This document shows, piece after piece, positions 46,319-55,419 of a stretch of DNA of 64,000 nucleotides (its first letter is position 1; each line of letters starts with the position of its first letter). The notes under the pieces were generated by a model, which was given only the letters and a program-made list of their open reading frames with translations, was not told the origin of the DNA and made no database searches. The position numbers were made by a program, and so were the translations under genes. Source of the DNA: Dysgonomonas gadei ATCC BAA-286 (lineage in GTDB: Bacteria > Bacteroidota > Bacteroidia > Bacteroidales > Dysgonomonadaceae); assembly GCF_000213555.1 (NCBI RefSeq), contig NZ_GL891979.1, positions 414,885-478,884 of the forward strand. The letters are read 5' to 3'.

Positions 46319-48667
46319 ATGACATTACATTTTAACTCAATCCAAAGAGAGCGATTTGTTTTTTTCTTTGGACTGATTTTCTTCTTTTTATTTTCAAGTT
46401 CTATAAATGCCCAGACTTATAAAATAAAAGGAGTAGTTTACGATTCGCAGACAAAAGAATCGTTGATCGGAGTTCCCATAATAGTGAAGGATAATCAGGG
46501 TAGGGGTGTTGCTTCCGACGAGAAAGGCGACTATGTATTGACGCTTCCCAAAGGTAACTATACTCTGCAGATAGAGTACATAGGCTACGAAAGAAAGGAA
46601 ATTGAGATTTCCCTTACTAAAGACATACGTCAGGAGATAGAACTCAAGCAATCTGCTATCGGGTTGAAAGAGATAGTTGTTTCCGGAGAACGTGCCGACG
46701 CCAACGTTTCATCACCTCAGACAGGTGTGGAGCGGCTCGAAATAGAGAAAATAAATAAATTGCCTGTATTATTGGGGGAACGCGACATTATTAAAACGAT
46801 CCAGCTTACACCCGGAGTGCAGGGAGCAGGAGAAGGAAGTTCCGGCTTTTATGTACGGGGAGGTAGCGCCGACCAGAATATGATACTGTTGGATAATGTA
46901 CCTTTATATAATGCATCGCATTTGATGGGGTTCTTTTCTACCTTCAATTCAGATGTGCTTCGTGATATAACCTTATACAAAGGTTCTATGCCATCTCCTT
47001 ATGGGGAACGTCTGGCTTCGGTACTCGATGTGCAGCAACGTAACGGGGACAATCAGGATTATCATGTATCGGGAGGTATCGGGCTTATTTCGTCCAAGCT
47101 GAATGTTGAAGGCCCCATCCAAAAAGGTAAGTCATCATTCCTCATTGGTGCCAGACGCACCTACGCCGATGCTATGGCCCGTTTGTCGGGTGCTAAAGAC
47201 GCTCAGAATGCTTATCTCTATTTTTATGACCTGAATGCCAAAGTGCATTTTAGTTTATCGGACAAAGACCAACTCACTTTTTCCGGGTATCTGGGGAGGG
47301 ATAAAATGGTGTTGAAAGATGCTGCTGAAATCAATTGGGGCAATATGTTCGGTAATCTGAAATGGAACAGGGTTATCAATAACAAATGGAACTCCAGTAC
47401 ATCAGTGTTTTACAACCAGTATAATTACTATTTCGGAATGGAAATTGGAATGGATATGAATGGTAAAGCTAAGATAAAAGATTATGGTGTAAGGCAAGAG
47501 TTTATTTTTCAGCCAAATAAAAATAGTCTGTGGAAAATGGGGCTAAGTTCGACTTATCATGATATAGGCCCCGGTGATTATGAGATGAATGCCGAGCAAG
47601 ATAATTCATTGAACCTGCTTCACCGTTATTCTTCCGAAAATGCAATATATGCATCTAATGAAATTAAATTGTCTGATAAACTCGAAGTTATATATGGCTT
47701 ACGCTTGTCAGCATTTATGGCATTGGGTAAAGGTGAATTTTATAATCTGGACGAAGAGAATAATGTGACCGACAGTGTGTGGTATAAAGGAGGCAAAGTA
47801 GTGAAGACTTACGTGAATCTCGAACCCCGCTTATCAGCTGCCTATAAACTAAACAAAGTATCTTCTGTAAAGGCTGCTTATGCACGTACAGTGCAGAATA
47901 TGCATTTGCTGACATATGCTGCACAGGGCACACCGTTCGACCGTTGGACATCGAGTTCGAATAATATTAAACCTCAGATTGCCGATCAGGTTTCTATTGG
48001 TTATTTCCGAAATTTTTCCAATAATATGTTTGAATTCAGCGTGGAGACCTATTATAAGGATATGCGGAATCAGATAGATTATAAGGATAATGCTAACTTT
48101 CAGACATACAATGCAGTGGAAACGGAGTTGCTATATGGGAAAGGCCGTGCCTATGGTCTCGAACTGATGTTTAAGAAAAGGTTGGGACGACTTACCGGAT
48201 GGGTTGGTTATACGCTATCCAAATCGGAAAAAAAGATTGACGGAATAAATGATGGTGAATGGTATAATGCTTATCAGGACAGAACGCATGACCTCTCTAT
48301 TGTGGGAGTTTACGAGCTGAACCGCAAGTGGACGTTGTCTGCCGCGTGGGTATATTATACAGGTAATGCTATTACTTACCCGAGCGGTAAATATCAGATA
48401 AACGGGAAAGATGTAATGTATTACGCCGAGCGAAACGGTTACCGTATGCCGGATTATCACCGTCTGGATCTGGGCGCTACCTGCCTGCTGAAAAAGACTT
48501 CGAAATTCGAATCCGAGCTGGCGTTCAGCCTTTATAACGCTTATGGTAGAGAAAATGCTTATATGATTCGTTTCCGTACTAATAATGATGATACAAGCAA
48601 GACATCGGCTTATCAGTATTCATTATTCAGGTTCGTACCTTCAGTTACGTGGAATTTTAAGTTTTAA
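46319..48667 (+). CDS. TonB-dependent receptor with carboxypeptidase-regulatory domain
   Basis: This 782-residue outer-membrane receptor has a signal peptide (1-31), a carboxypeptidase-regulatory-like domain (about 33-115), a plug (about 135-250; GFYVRGGSADQNMILLDNVP) and a barrel ending in TWNFKF. It is shorter than SusC and no SusD is encoded next to it, so it is not a glycan PUL transporter. The next gene encodes a DUF4249 lipoprotein 19 bases downstream, a common Bacteroidetes pairing of unknown cargo. I cannot assign a substrate. Confidence 0.9.
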   Translation: MTLHFNSIQRERFVFFFGLIFFFLFSSSINAQTYKIKGVVYDSQTKESLIGVPIIVKDNQGRGVASDEKGDYVLTLPKGNYTLQIEYIGYERKEIEISLTKDIRQEIELKQSAIGLKEIVVSGERADANVSSPQTGVERLEIEKINKLPVLLGERDIIKTIQLTPGVQGAGEGSSGFYVRGGSADQNMILLDNVPLYNASHLMGFFSTFNSDVLRDITLYKGSMPSPYGERLASVLDVQQRNGDNQDYHVSGGIGLISSKLNVEGPIQKGKSSFLIGARRTYADAMARLSGAKDAQNAYLYFYDLNAKVHFSLSDKDQLTFSGYLGRDKMVLKDAAEINWGNMFGNLKWNRVINNKWNSSTSVFYNQYNYYFGMEIGMDMNGKAKIKDYGVRQEFIFQPNKNSLWKMGLSSTYHDIGPGDYEMNAEQDNSLNLLHRYSSENAIYASNEIKLSDKLEVIYGLRLSAFMALGKGEFYNLDEENNVTDSVWYKGGKVVKTYVNLEPRLSAAYKLNKVSSVKAAYARTVQNMHLLTYAAQGTPFDRWTSSSNNIKPQIADQVSIGYFRNFSNNMFEFSVETYYKDMRNQIDYKDNANFQTYNAVETELLYGKGRAYGLELMFKKRLGRLTGWVGYTLSKSEKKIDGINDGEWYNAYQDRTHDLSIVGVYELNRKWTLSAAWVYYTGNAITYPSGKYQINGKDVMYYAERNGYRMPDYHRLDLGATCLLKKTSKFESELAFSLYNAYGRENAYMIRFRTNNDDTSKTSAYQYSLFRFVPSVTWNFKF

Positions 48668-48686
48668 CTCTAATTAATAAGATATT

Positions 48687-49496
48687 ATGACCAATATATT
48701 AAAAATATGCAAGTTGATTGCTGTAACTGTATTATTTATCTTTACAGCCTATTCCTGCGAAAAAGAAATTGATGTAGATCTCCGTACGGTTCCTCCGCGT
48801 ATAGTAATTGAAGGGATGGTTCCGCAAAACACACTGGCGATGGTACGTGTAAGTCAAACATTGGATTTTAGCGATAATAGTGGTTATCCGTTTCTGAAAG
48901 GCGCCATTGTCAAAATATCGGACGATGCCGGGAATTCCGAAATACTGGAGCAGGATAATACCGGATGGTATGTAGCTCAAGAACTGAAAGGAGAAGAGGG
49001 TCGGACATACAGCTTATCTGTAAACTATGAAGGTAAGGAATATACAGCTACATCGAGGATGCCGAAGCAAGTAAAAATCGATTCGCTTACGATAACTAAG
49101 ATTTTAGCTATGGACTATGGCTTACCGGTGGTGCATTTCACAGACCCTGTTGGCAAAGAGAACGAGTATTACCGTTGCTTGGTTTACATAAATGGTAAAC
49201 AGCGGGCAGATGTAGGGGAGATTGTGATAAACACTGAAAATTCCGATGGTAGTGATATGCACATGCCGCTTACAGTATTTTCGTCGAATGATGATGTTGA
49301 TCCTATCCAACAGAATGACGAGTTGTTGATCGAATTTCAGAGTGTAGATAAGCCGTCTTATACATTCTTCGAAAATCTGAGTCAGGCTGAGAACTCTCTG
49401 AACAATCCTACAACAAATATCAAGGGAGGGGCTTTGGGTATCTTCAGCGCATACTCTTATGACCGGATGTCTATCATTGCGAAATGGGAAGAATAA
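48687..49496 (+). CDS. DUF4249 lipoprotein
   Basis: A 269-residue lipoprotein with its lipobox Cys at 24 (AYSC) followed by the DUF4249 opening EKEIDVDLRTVPPRIVIEGMV. It is largely beta-structured. DUF4249 proteins are almost always encoded beside a TonB-dependent receptor like the one here, and are probably surface partners that assist uptake. The two genes form an operon. Confidence 0.85.
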   Translation: MTNILKICKLIAVTVLFIFTAYSCEKEIDVDLRTVPPRIVIEGMVPQNTLAMVRVSQTLDFSDNSGYPFLKGAIVKISDDAGNSEILEQDNTGWYVAQELKGEEGRTYSLSVNYEGKEYTATSRMPKQVKIDSLTITKILAMDYGLPVVHFTDPVGKENEYYRCLVYINGKQRADVGEIVINTENSDGSDMHMPLTVFSSNDDVDPIQQNDELLIEFQSVDKPSYTFFENLSQAENSLNNPTTNIKGGALGIFSAYSYDRMSIIAKWEE

Positions 49497-49598
49497 TAAA
49501 TCAGACATGATCTGATAAGAGAGCAGTTTAAAAAATAATTTATATATTGCCGGTGGTTTTAGAGGATCACCGGCTTTATTAATTCAATAAAAATAAAT

Positions 49599-50195
49599 AT
49601 GAAAAGTAAATTTATATTACTCGGTACATTTATTACAATTACGCTATTTTCAGGTTGTAACGGATCGGATAATGGCACAATATCAAAGAAGGAAACGGTG
49701 CTTTCGGTTATACATGGAAGAAAGAGTGTCCGAAGCTTTATAAAGGACAGACCTGTTTCTGATGAAGATGCTAAAACTCTGGTGAAAGCCGGAATGGCTG
49801 CTCCTTCGGGTAAAGATACTCGTCCGTGGGAGTTTATCATTATAAACAACAGGGATATTCTGGATAAGTTGGCAGAGGAGCTACCTACAGCTAAAATGCT
49901 TTCTCAGGCTCCTATGGCTATTGTAGTTTGTGGCGATACTACAAAGTCCTCTTACTGGTACTTGGATTGTTCTGCAGCTACTCAAAATATCTTATTAACG
50001 GCCGAAGCATTAGACTTAGGTGCAGTGTGGACTGCTGCTTATCCTTATCCGGACCGCATGGGTACAGTAAGCAAAAATGTAAACTTGCCTTCTCATATAT
50101 TACCATTAGTGGTCATCCCGGTAGGTTATCCGATGGGACCACAAAGCGTAAAGGACAAATATGACGAGAAAAAGGTACATATGGATAAATGGTAA
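49599..50195 (+). CDS. Nitroreductase-family lipoprotein
   Basis: This 198-residue protein starts with a lipoprotein signal (Cys 20, FSGC) and continues as a compact nitroreductase (IHGRKSVRSFIKDRPV; GMAAPSGKDTRPW; AATQNILLTAEALDLGAVWT). The fold binds FMN as a dimer and uses NAD(P)H to reduce nitro or enone groups. A lipid-anchored, extracytoplasmic nitroreductase is odd, because NAD(P)H and FMN are cytosolic; cofactor delivery is unexplained. It lies 102 bases after the DUF4249 gene and ends at a strong terminator. Confidence 0.85.
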   Translation: MKSKFILLGTFITITLFSGCNGSDNGTISKKETVLSVIHGRKSVRSFIKDRPVSDEDAKTLVKAGMAAPSGKDTRPWEFIIINNRDILDKLAEELPTAKMLSQAPMAIVVCGDTTKSSYWYLDCSAATQNILLTAEALDLGAVWTAAYPYPDRMGTVSKNVNLPSHILPLVVIPVGYPMGPQSVKDKYDEKKVHMDKW

Positions 50196-50202
50196 TTATA
50201 CA

Positions 50203-50236
50203 AAAAACTCTCTAAGTATTTATTTAGAGAGTTTTT
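50203..50236. terminator. Bidirectional terminator between nitroreductase and OmpA-like gene
   Basis: A 13-base perfect stem (50203-50215 with 50224-50236) with A-rich and T-rich flanks lies between convergent genes. Confidence 0.8.
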
Positions 50237-50271
50237 ATTTTTGGATTTTCTGTCGTCTTCAACAACCAGAC

Positions 50272-52563
50272 CTAAATAGCAGCGTCAGCTTCTATCTTAT
50301 CCAACTTAGGTTTTAATTTATATATATTTATCAGGCTTTTAGTTTCCATATCCCGTGGTGCTCTGTATATTTTAGAATTATCCAGTTCACAGGCTTTTAA
50401 TAAGTATTCTACAGCCAGTTCTTTTTTATTCAATCGGTAACAAACGATAGCTAAAAGATAGTTTACATTGGCAGTCTGTTCCAACTGTACCAGCAGGTTG
50501 TAGGCTCTGTCGTTATATCCCATGCTGGTAAAACACAATGCTGTATTGTAATCCGGATAGTTGGCTAATATTTCCAGAGCTTCCCAGTATTGACGGTTTT
50601 TCAATAAGCGTAACCCTTCATAATATTCGCTTCGGAATTCACTTTGTATAGAATCAGTTGTAACCATTCCCGGACGGCTCATATTGAATGCCAGTTCTAT
50701 TTTATGCAACTTCGGATAAATGGAATCGCGTATGATTCTATAATCTTCTTTATACAGTTTTTTGATTTCTTCTTCACAGGCATCCGGAAATGTCGCATTC
50801 GAAATCATATGCAATATTTCGCCTTTGTGTTCAATATCATCTCTTTTCTGGAGCAGTCTTACCAGCCCGTTCCAATCTTCACCCGTATATCGTATTTTGA
50901 ATATATTCTCTACATCTATACCTCCTCCATACGTTTTGATAAGATGGTCTTTGATTGCTTCCACACGTTGTTTACTCAGGTATGCATTGTTGTCGAAAGA
51001 TCCGTCAAGAGCAGTAGAGGCGGTCATTACCACACTATCCATGTCCAATCCTTTCTCCTTAGTGAAAACATTATAAGTACTCATAAGTGTATCGATTTGC
51101 ATCCTGTTATTTTCATGGCGTACATTGAATACAGCTTTGCCTGTTGCGAATTTTGGATAAATAGTCAAAAGACTATACATATTACGATACAATTTGGTCT
51201 TCTTTATTGTTAGTGTCGTATCTATTAGTTGATCTATAGATGATATCAGGTATGTGAGCGTATCCATTCTCGGGAAAGTATATCCACTCTCGTCTATTGC
51301 CCTGGCATATCCTTTCATTGTAATACGGATCTTCTTCAATCCCGCAGTGACAGGATATTCGTGATTGTAGAGATATATAAAATCTGAACCGGTATCAGCT
51401 ATACTATCCAATTTGACATCCTTACGGATTTCATATGGTACCAGTTCTCTGAATTTATAGTTCTTGAGACTGTCTTTCATTTCGTTCTCTATAATTTTGT
51501 TATAGAAATAACGGTGCTTCGATATATCTACAGAATCTCTTTCACTCACCGAATGACTTTTGATATCTTCCACTGTATGACCTTCTGCATGCACTTCTTT
51601 AAATTTCCGTGGTACTGATTTCTCTTTGATTTCCCGCTTCAATCTGTATTGAGGCAATAATCCGGCCCGTTTTTCAAATTTTTTATTGTAGCTCGCACTT
51701 ATACCTGTCGTATCTTTATCGGTAGCCAGATTTTTTACTTTAAGGAATTCTGCTTCTCTCTGATATTTGTGCCATAGGGCAAGACGGTTAGCTTCTTGCT
51801 TGACATTGAATGTCATATAACGGCTTTCCAGCATCTTTTTCCATTTCTGATAATCCATCATGTCGTTCCATTCAGATTTATATAGGCCGAGATAGAGGCT
51901 CTGGCGGTCATACATATCTTTGGCTATGCCTTGTTTGTCAAGAAATACACTGTCATAATCTTTTTTGTCGACTATAGATGCCAGATATTCGTCATAGGCA
52001 TCATAACCACTCTGTTGTTTATTATAAAAATCCTCTCCTTTTATTATTAAATCTTTTAATGGTACTACAGAATCGTTATGTAATAGTTGGGGACTGAGTG
52101 TTATGCTCCAGTTCGATGAAATTAATTCTTTAGGTACCCGTACAAGGAAATTGACCGATACCCGTCCGTCCCGTTCGGGTGTAAAACTTGAACGGGAAGT
52201 TACCACCACTTCATTTAACCGGTAAACCGTATTTGCATCTAACTTGTTGGTGGTGCTATACGTTGTTTCATTATTTGCACCATCTTCTTTATTTGTATAA
52301 TTAACTACTTCGGAGAGCATCCCTCCCGAGGAGAAAGAGTCTCCTATTTCGTCTCCCGGCGGTAGCTCCAACTTCACATTTTTATATTGCATGTAAAGTG
52401 CTTCTGTCATTATTTTATCCGAACGGCACGACATTACAGCCAGCGAAATAGAACTTACAGTCAATATGCTGTAAACTAAAGATTTTAGCGGTTTGATAAC
52501 ATTTGCCGCGTTCCTCTTTCTTTCAATATTACTCTCTGTCCTTTTACAATCTTCTCTTTTCAT
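50272..52563 (-). CDS. Large OmpA-like/TPR lipoprotein of the fimbrial locus
   Basis: This 763-residue lipoprotein has its lipobox Cys at 46 (LAVMSC) after an unusually long basic leader (1-27). Residues 135-180 carry a DUF3868-like beta region (SITLSPQLLHNDSVVPLKDLIIKG). About 480-580 matches an OmpA-like domain seen in Bacteroidales fimbrial proteins (TASTALDGSFDNNAYLSKQR, then GEDWNGLVRLL). The C-terminal 100 residues form TPR-type helices. Such proteins are thought to link fimbriae or the outer membrane to peptidoglycan. It starts 12 bases after the DUF3575 gene ends and is the last gene of the minus-strand fimbrial locus. Function is inferred from domains. Confidence 0.72.
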   Translation of the reverse strand: MKREDCKRTESNIERKRNAANVIKPLKSLVYSILTVSSISLAVMSCRSDKIMTEALYMQYKNVKLELPPGDEIGDSFSSGGMLSEVVNYTNKEDGANNETTYSTTNKLDANTVYRLNEVVVTSRSSFTPERDGRVSVNFLVRVPKELISSNWSITLSPQLLHNDSVVPLKDLIIKGEDFYNKQQSGYDAYDEYLASIVDKKDYDSVFLDKQGIAKDMYDRQSLYLGLYKSEWNDMMDYQKWKKMLESRYMTFNVKQEANRLALWHKYQREAEFLKVKNLATDKDTTGISASYNKKFEKRAGLLPQYRLKREIKEKSVPRKFKEVHAEGHTVEDIKSHSVSERDSVDISKHRYFYNKIIENEMKDSLKNYKFRELVPYEIRKDVKLDSIADTGSDFIYLYNHEYPVTAGLKKIRITMKGYARAIDESGYTFPRMDTLTYLISSIDQLIDTTLTIKKTKLYRNMYSLLTIYPKFATGKAVFNVRHENNRMQIDTLMSTYNVFTKEKGLDMDSVVMTASTALDGSFDNNAYLSKQRVEAIKDHLIKTYGGGIDVENIFKIRYTGEDWNGLVRLLQKRDDIEHKGEILHMISNATFPDACEEEIKKLYKEDYRIIRDSIYPKLHKIELAFNMSRPGMVTTDSIQSEFRSEYYEGLRLLKNRQYWEALEILANYPDYNTALCFTSMGYNDRAYNLLVQLEQTANVNYLLAIVCYRLNKKELAVEYLLKACELDNSKIYRAPRDMETKSLINIYKLKPKLDKIEADAAI

Positions 52564-52575
52564 AAATCCTTTATA

Positions 52576-53151
52576 TCAGAATAAATAAACCAAACTTATC
52601 GCAGCCTTATTCGGAGACAGAAATAATCCTGACCCTTCGTCTATTTTCTCCCCGCATTTTATGCAAGGATATTTATCGTAATTCGAATATACCCCACCTA
52701 TACCTAGTTCGAACTCCAGGTTCCACTGCCTTCGTATGGGTTTTGAAAATCCGAATGATACACCTCCTCCGTAGCCCATTCCGTCGTAACGGTAGTCACT
52801 GCCGAATAATCCACCGACATTGTATCTGCTGATAATCGCATTGAAGCCTATAAAATAACTATAACTGTAGGTTTCATTGAACCAGTAACGTGCACCTGGT
52901 AGGAATGTCAGATTCTTCATCTTTTTATTGTCCGGAAATGTCCAGGGATTATATTGCACATGTAGATGTAGAGTCCATTGGTTACTCACAACGGCCGAAC
53001 CTTCAACATTCAGTGTCGTGGTAGCTAAACCCAGCATATCTGTTTTAACGGAATAAAATTGGGCACTTGCTTTGTTTATTGTGCCGAGTAGCAATATCGT
53101 CCCAAACAACACGATCTTTAAACTTCGTGTATTTAACAACCTCTTAATCAT
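52576..53151 (-). CDS. DUF3575 outer-membrane beta-barrel protein
   Basis: A 191-residue protein with a signal peptide (1-30). The mature part is rich in alternating beta-strands (YSVKTDMLGLATTTLNVEG; TLHLHVQYNPWTFP; GFGFSKPI-like turns) and ends in a barrel-type LVYLF. It matches DUF3575, a family regularly encoded beside DUF3868/OmpA proteins in Bacteroidales fimbrial loci. It is probably an outer-membrane scaffold. It sits 12 bases before the OmpA-like gene and 63 bases after the clostripain gene. Confidence 0.85.
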   Translation of the reverse strand: MIKRLLNTRSLKIVLFGTILLLGTINKASAQFYSVKTDMLGLATTTLNVEGSAVVSNQWTLHLHVQYNPWTFPDNKKMKNLTFLPGARYWFNETYSYSYFIGFNAIISRYNVGGLFGSDYRYDGMGYGGGVSFGFSKPIRRQWNLEFELGIGGVYSNYDKYPCIKCGEKIDEGSGLFLSPNKAAISLVYLF

Positions 53152-53214
53152 TTTTATCTCTTATATTTTTGGTTTTCCTTTTCCTTACGTTTTCGGATAT
53201 TTACCTTTAGTTAA

Positions 53215-54339
53215 TCAATTGTCCGCGATCTTCTGATACCATTTCAATTTCTGATATTCAGTATTTAGATACGGAAATTGTTCTTGTTCGATATATGTGG
53301 TTAATCCCGAGTGTCTTTTTATTTCAAAACCATTATATCCATCCATGAATAGAAGGGTCGCTGCTTTATAAATAATGCAGGAATTAATAGCCTCTGAAAG
53401 TTCCTGTTTTTGGATATCGGTTTGCAGATATGATGAAAAATAATCTTCGAAATCAAAGAAGAGGTGGTATGTATATCTGTCGAAATGCTGGATTGTGCCT
53501 ATATCGACGGCTTTATCTGTATTGTAATTCTTTTTTACAATATTGCTTAAAGCATCCAACTCGGCTGTTTTTATTATACTCAGTGTAGCAGAATTGAGAA
53601 ATCCTGATTGCGAGTTGAAATAATTAAATGTCGATTGAGCAAATCCTTTCAGGTTGGCAGGAGACTCATACAGATAGCTTATTGCAGACTGTTTGTAGAT
53701 CTCGGTAAAACCGGGGGAGACTATTTCGGCAGAAGAAACCAGTATATAATCTGTTTTATCCTTAAGCTCGTATGCTACTTCAATACCAGCCATAAAGCAG
53801 GCCTCGAAGATTATAAAATCGAAGCAATTGTCAGGTATAGCATCGGCAAAATCGGTGATATCCATTTCCTGTTTATTATCGATTAATACTGATTTGGGAT
53901 TTTTCAATGTCTCCTGAGGCAACCATCCCGAGGCATGAGAAAATAAAATGAGACCATATGATGGTGCCGGGTATATTGTTTTCACTTCATTAATAATACG
54001 GCTGAATACCTTGCTGTCTGCAGAATTTTCTTCCTCATATGTATGGATAATTTCTTTTATCGGATTCCCTTTATGGCATGTGCATATTTCTATCAATTGA
54101 GGAGACGAATCAGATGGATCACTGTAAATCAAAAGTTTTCCCTCGTTATTTTTGTCCCAACCTAAACGGATAGCTTCTATCTTTTCATATACTTCGTCAG
54201 ACAAGCTATTATCTCCCCCCAGATAGACGAGTACTACCCTGTTCACAGGAGGTATATCCTCATCATATATACAGGATACGGATAGTATTGCTGTTAATAT
54301 GATTATTGCTGATTTGAATATTTTACCGTCAATCGTCAT
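53215..54339 (-). CDS. Clostripain-family (C11) cysteine peptidase lipoprotein
   Basis: A 374-residue lipoprotein with its lipobox Cys at 23 (VSC). It carries the clostripain catalytic pair: H135 in LILFSHASGW and C181 in IIFEACFMAG. Family members cleave after Arg or Lys and are often activated by self-cleavage. It is encoded inside a fimbrial locus, beside DUF3575 and downstream of four fimbrial subunit genes. It is therefore a candidate for processing fimbrillin precursors, a role filled in Porphyromonas by the unrelated gingipains. This is inference. The gene lies 155 bases after the thioredoxin-like gene, across a hairpin, so it may start a second unit. Confidence 0.85.
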   Translation of the reverse strand: MTIDGKIFKSAIIILTAILSVSCIYDEDIPPVNRVVLVYLGGDNSLSDEVYEKIEAIRLGWDKNNEGKLLIYSDPSDSSPQLIEICTCHKGNPIKEIIHTYEEENSADSKVFSRIINEVKTIYPAPSYGLILFSHASGWLPQETLKNPKSVLIDNKQEMDITDFADAIPDNCFDFIIFEACFMAGIEVAYELKDKTDYILVSSAEIVSPGFTEIYKQSAISYLYESPANLKGFAQSTFNYFNSQSGFLNSATLSIIKTAELDALSNIVKKNYNTDKAVDIGTIQHFDRYTYHLFFDFEDYFSSYLQTDIQKQELSEAINSCIIYKAATLLFMDGYNGFEIKRHSGLTTYIEQEQFPYLNTEYQKLKWYQKIADN

Positions 54340-54381
54340 TGATATTATTGTTTTAGAAGAGATTAATTTCCTTTTTTTAAT

Positions 54382-54413
54382 AAATCCTGCGAATCTCCCG
54401 ACTCACAGGATTT
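54382..54413. terminator. Hairpin between thioredoxin-like and clostripain genes
   Basis: AAATCCTG at 54382-54389 pairs with 54406-54413 across a 16-base loop. It follows the thioredoxin-like stop on the minus strand. The T-run is weak, so the two parts of the locus may be partly co-transcribed. Confidence 0.5.
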
Positions 54414-54494
54414 CAGACTTTACAAAACTACACATATCTTCAACTTCGGTGTTTCCAATATGTGGATGAAGACAAATTTTTATGAATCATAGTA

Positions 54495-55406
54495 TTAGCG
54501 AAGGGCTTTCTTTTCATTGTTTATTGTTTTTATATCAGATTCTTTATGAAGCAGATAGGTTTCTTCTAATGTATCGAACCTGTCTACAACTAGTCCGGTA
54601 GAATCGATCAAATACATTGTGGGAACTGCCGCTACCCCGTAATTCTTAAAATTCCCGCTACTGAATGATTGATAATCACACAGTTTGTTTTTCCATGGCA
54701 ATTTTTCAGCATATTTCGTATACAGTGTTTTGTCTGTGTCTGCCGATAAACTGATTACATCTATTCCTTTCTCAGATAATTCTTCATATCTGTCGGTTAT
54801 ATTAGACAATAATGATTTGCAGCCGGAGCAATTGCTATCATAGAAAATGATGAGTTTCTCCTTGTTTCCAACCCATTCCAGTCCTATAAGGGCGGGAGCT
54901 TTTGTGCCGGGGAGCATCATTGCGGTGAGTAGACGCATGGCTATTTCGCTGTCGTCGTTCGCGCTTATATTTATTCCATTGGAATATGCTACGATACAAG
55001 CGGCTATTTTCTCTTGATCTATACCTGTTAAGACTTCGGCTGATTTGCGCACTAAAGGCTCGATAATTTCAGGGTTTTCTATCGCAACACGCTCCAGTAT
55101 TCTCTTTGAAATATATGTAAATTCTTCGGTCGGAAACGCTTGAGCCGGATTTTTACTGAACAGGCTAATCCAGTCTTCAATAAACTTATCCCATAACGGT
55201 GAATCATACAGTTCTGCGAAGTTTAATGTATCGCATACGTATGCTTTCATGTCTTCCTTTTCTGCATCCGTATTTGCAGATTTCAGGTGGTAGTATCTGT
55301 TCTCTATTTCAGTGTAATTCTCATATGTCCGGGATTGGTTATGGGTACACGAAATAGCAGATAGTAACACTATTATATGTATATATGTGAGGGAATTATG
55401 TATCAT
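54495..55406 (-). CDS. Thioredoxin-fold lipoprotein (DUF5106-like)
   Basis: A 303-residue lipoprotein with its lipobox Cys at 20 (AISC). An N-terminal helical region resembling DUF5106 is followed by a thioredoxin fold. The active site is NCSGC (C193 and C196) and the cis-Pro loop is VAAVPTMYL with P262. It is probably a periplasmic thiol-disulfide oxidoreductase of TlpA type. It starts 13 bases after the fimbrillin-BACON gene ends and is thus part of the fimbrial operon, where it could keep subunit or peptidase cysteines reduced. Partner identity is unknown. Confidence 0.82.
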   Translation of the reverse strand: MIHNSLTYIHIIVLLSAISCTHNQSRTYENYTEIENRYYHLKSANTDAEKEDMKAYVCDTLNFAELYDSPLWDKFIEDWISLFSKNPAQAFPTEEFTYISKRILERVAIENPEIIEPLVRKSAEVLTGIDQEKIAACIVAYSNGINISANDDSEIAMRLLTAMMLPGTKAPALIGLEWVGNKEKLIIFYDSNCSGCKSLLSNITDRYEELSEKGIDVISLSADTDKTLYTKYAEKLPWKNKLCDYQSFSSGNFKNYGVAAVPTMYLIDSTGLVVDRFDTLEETYLLHKESDIKTINNEKKALR

Positions 55407-55419
55407 GTTTTTTGTTATC

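Noticed and set aside
50644..51213. A 189-codon plus-strand frame inside the OmpA-like lipoprotein gene
   Set aside because: The minus-strand protein carries the OmpA-like and TPR features; the plus frame is a shadow.
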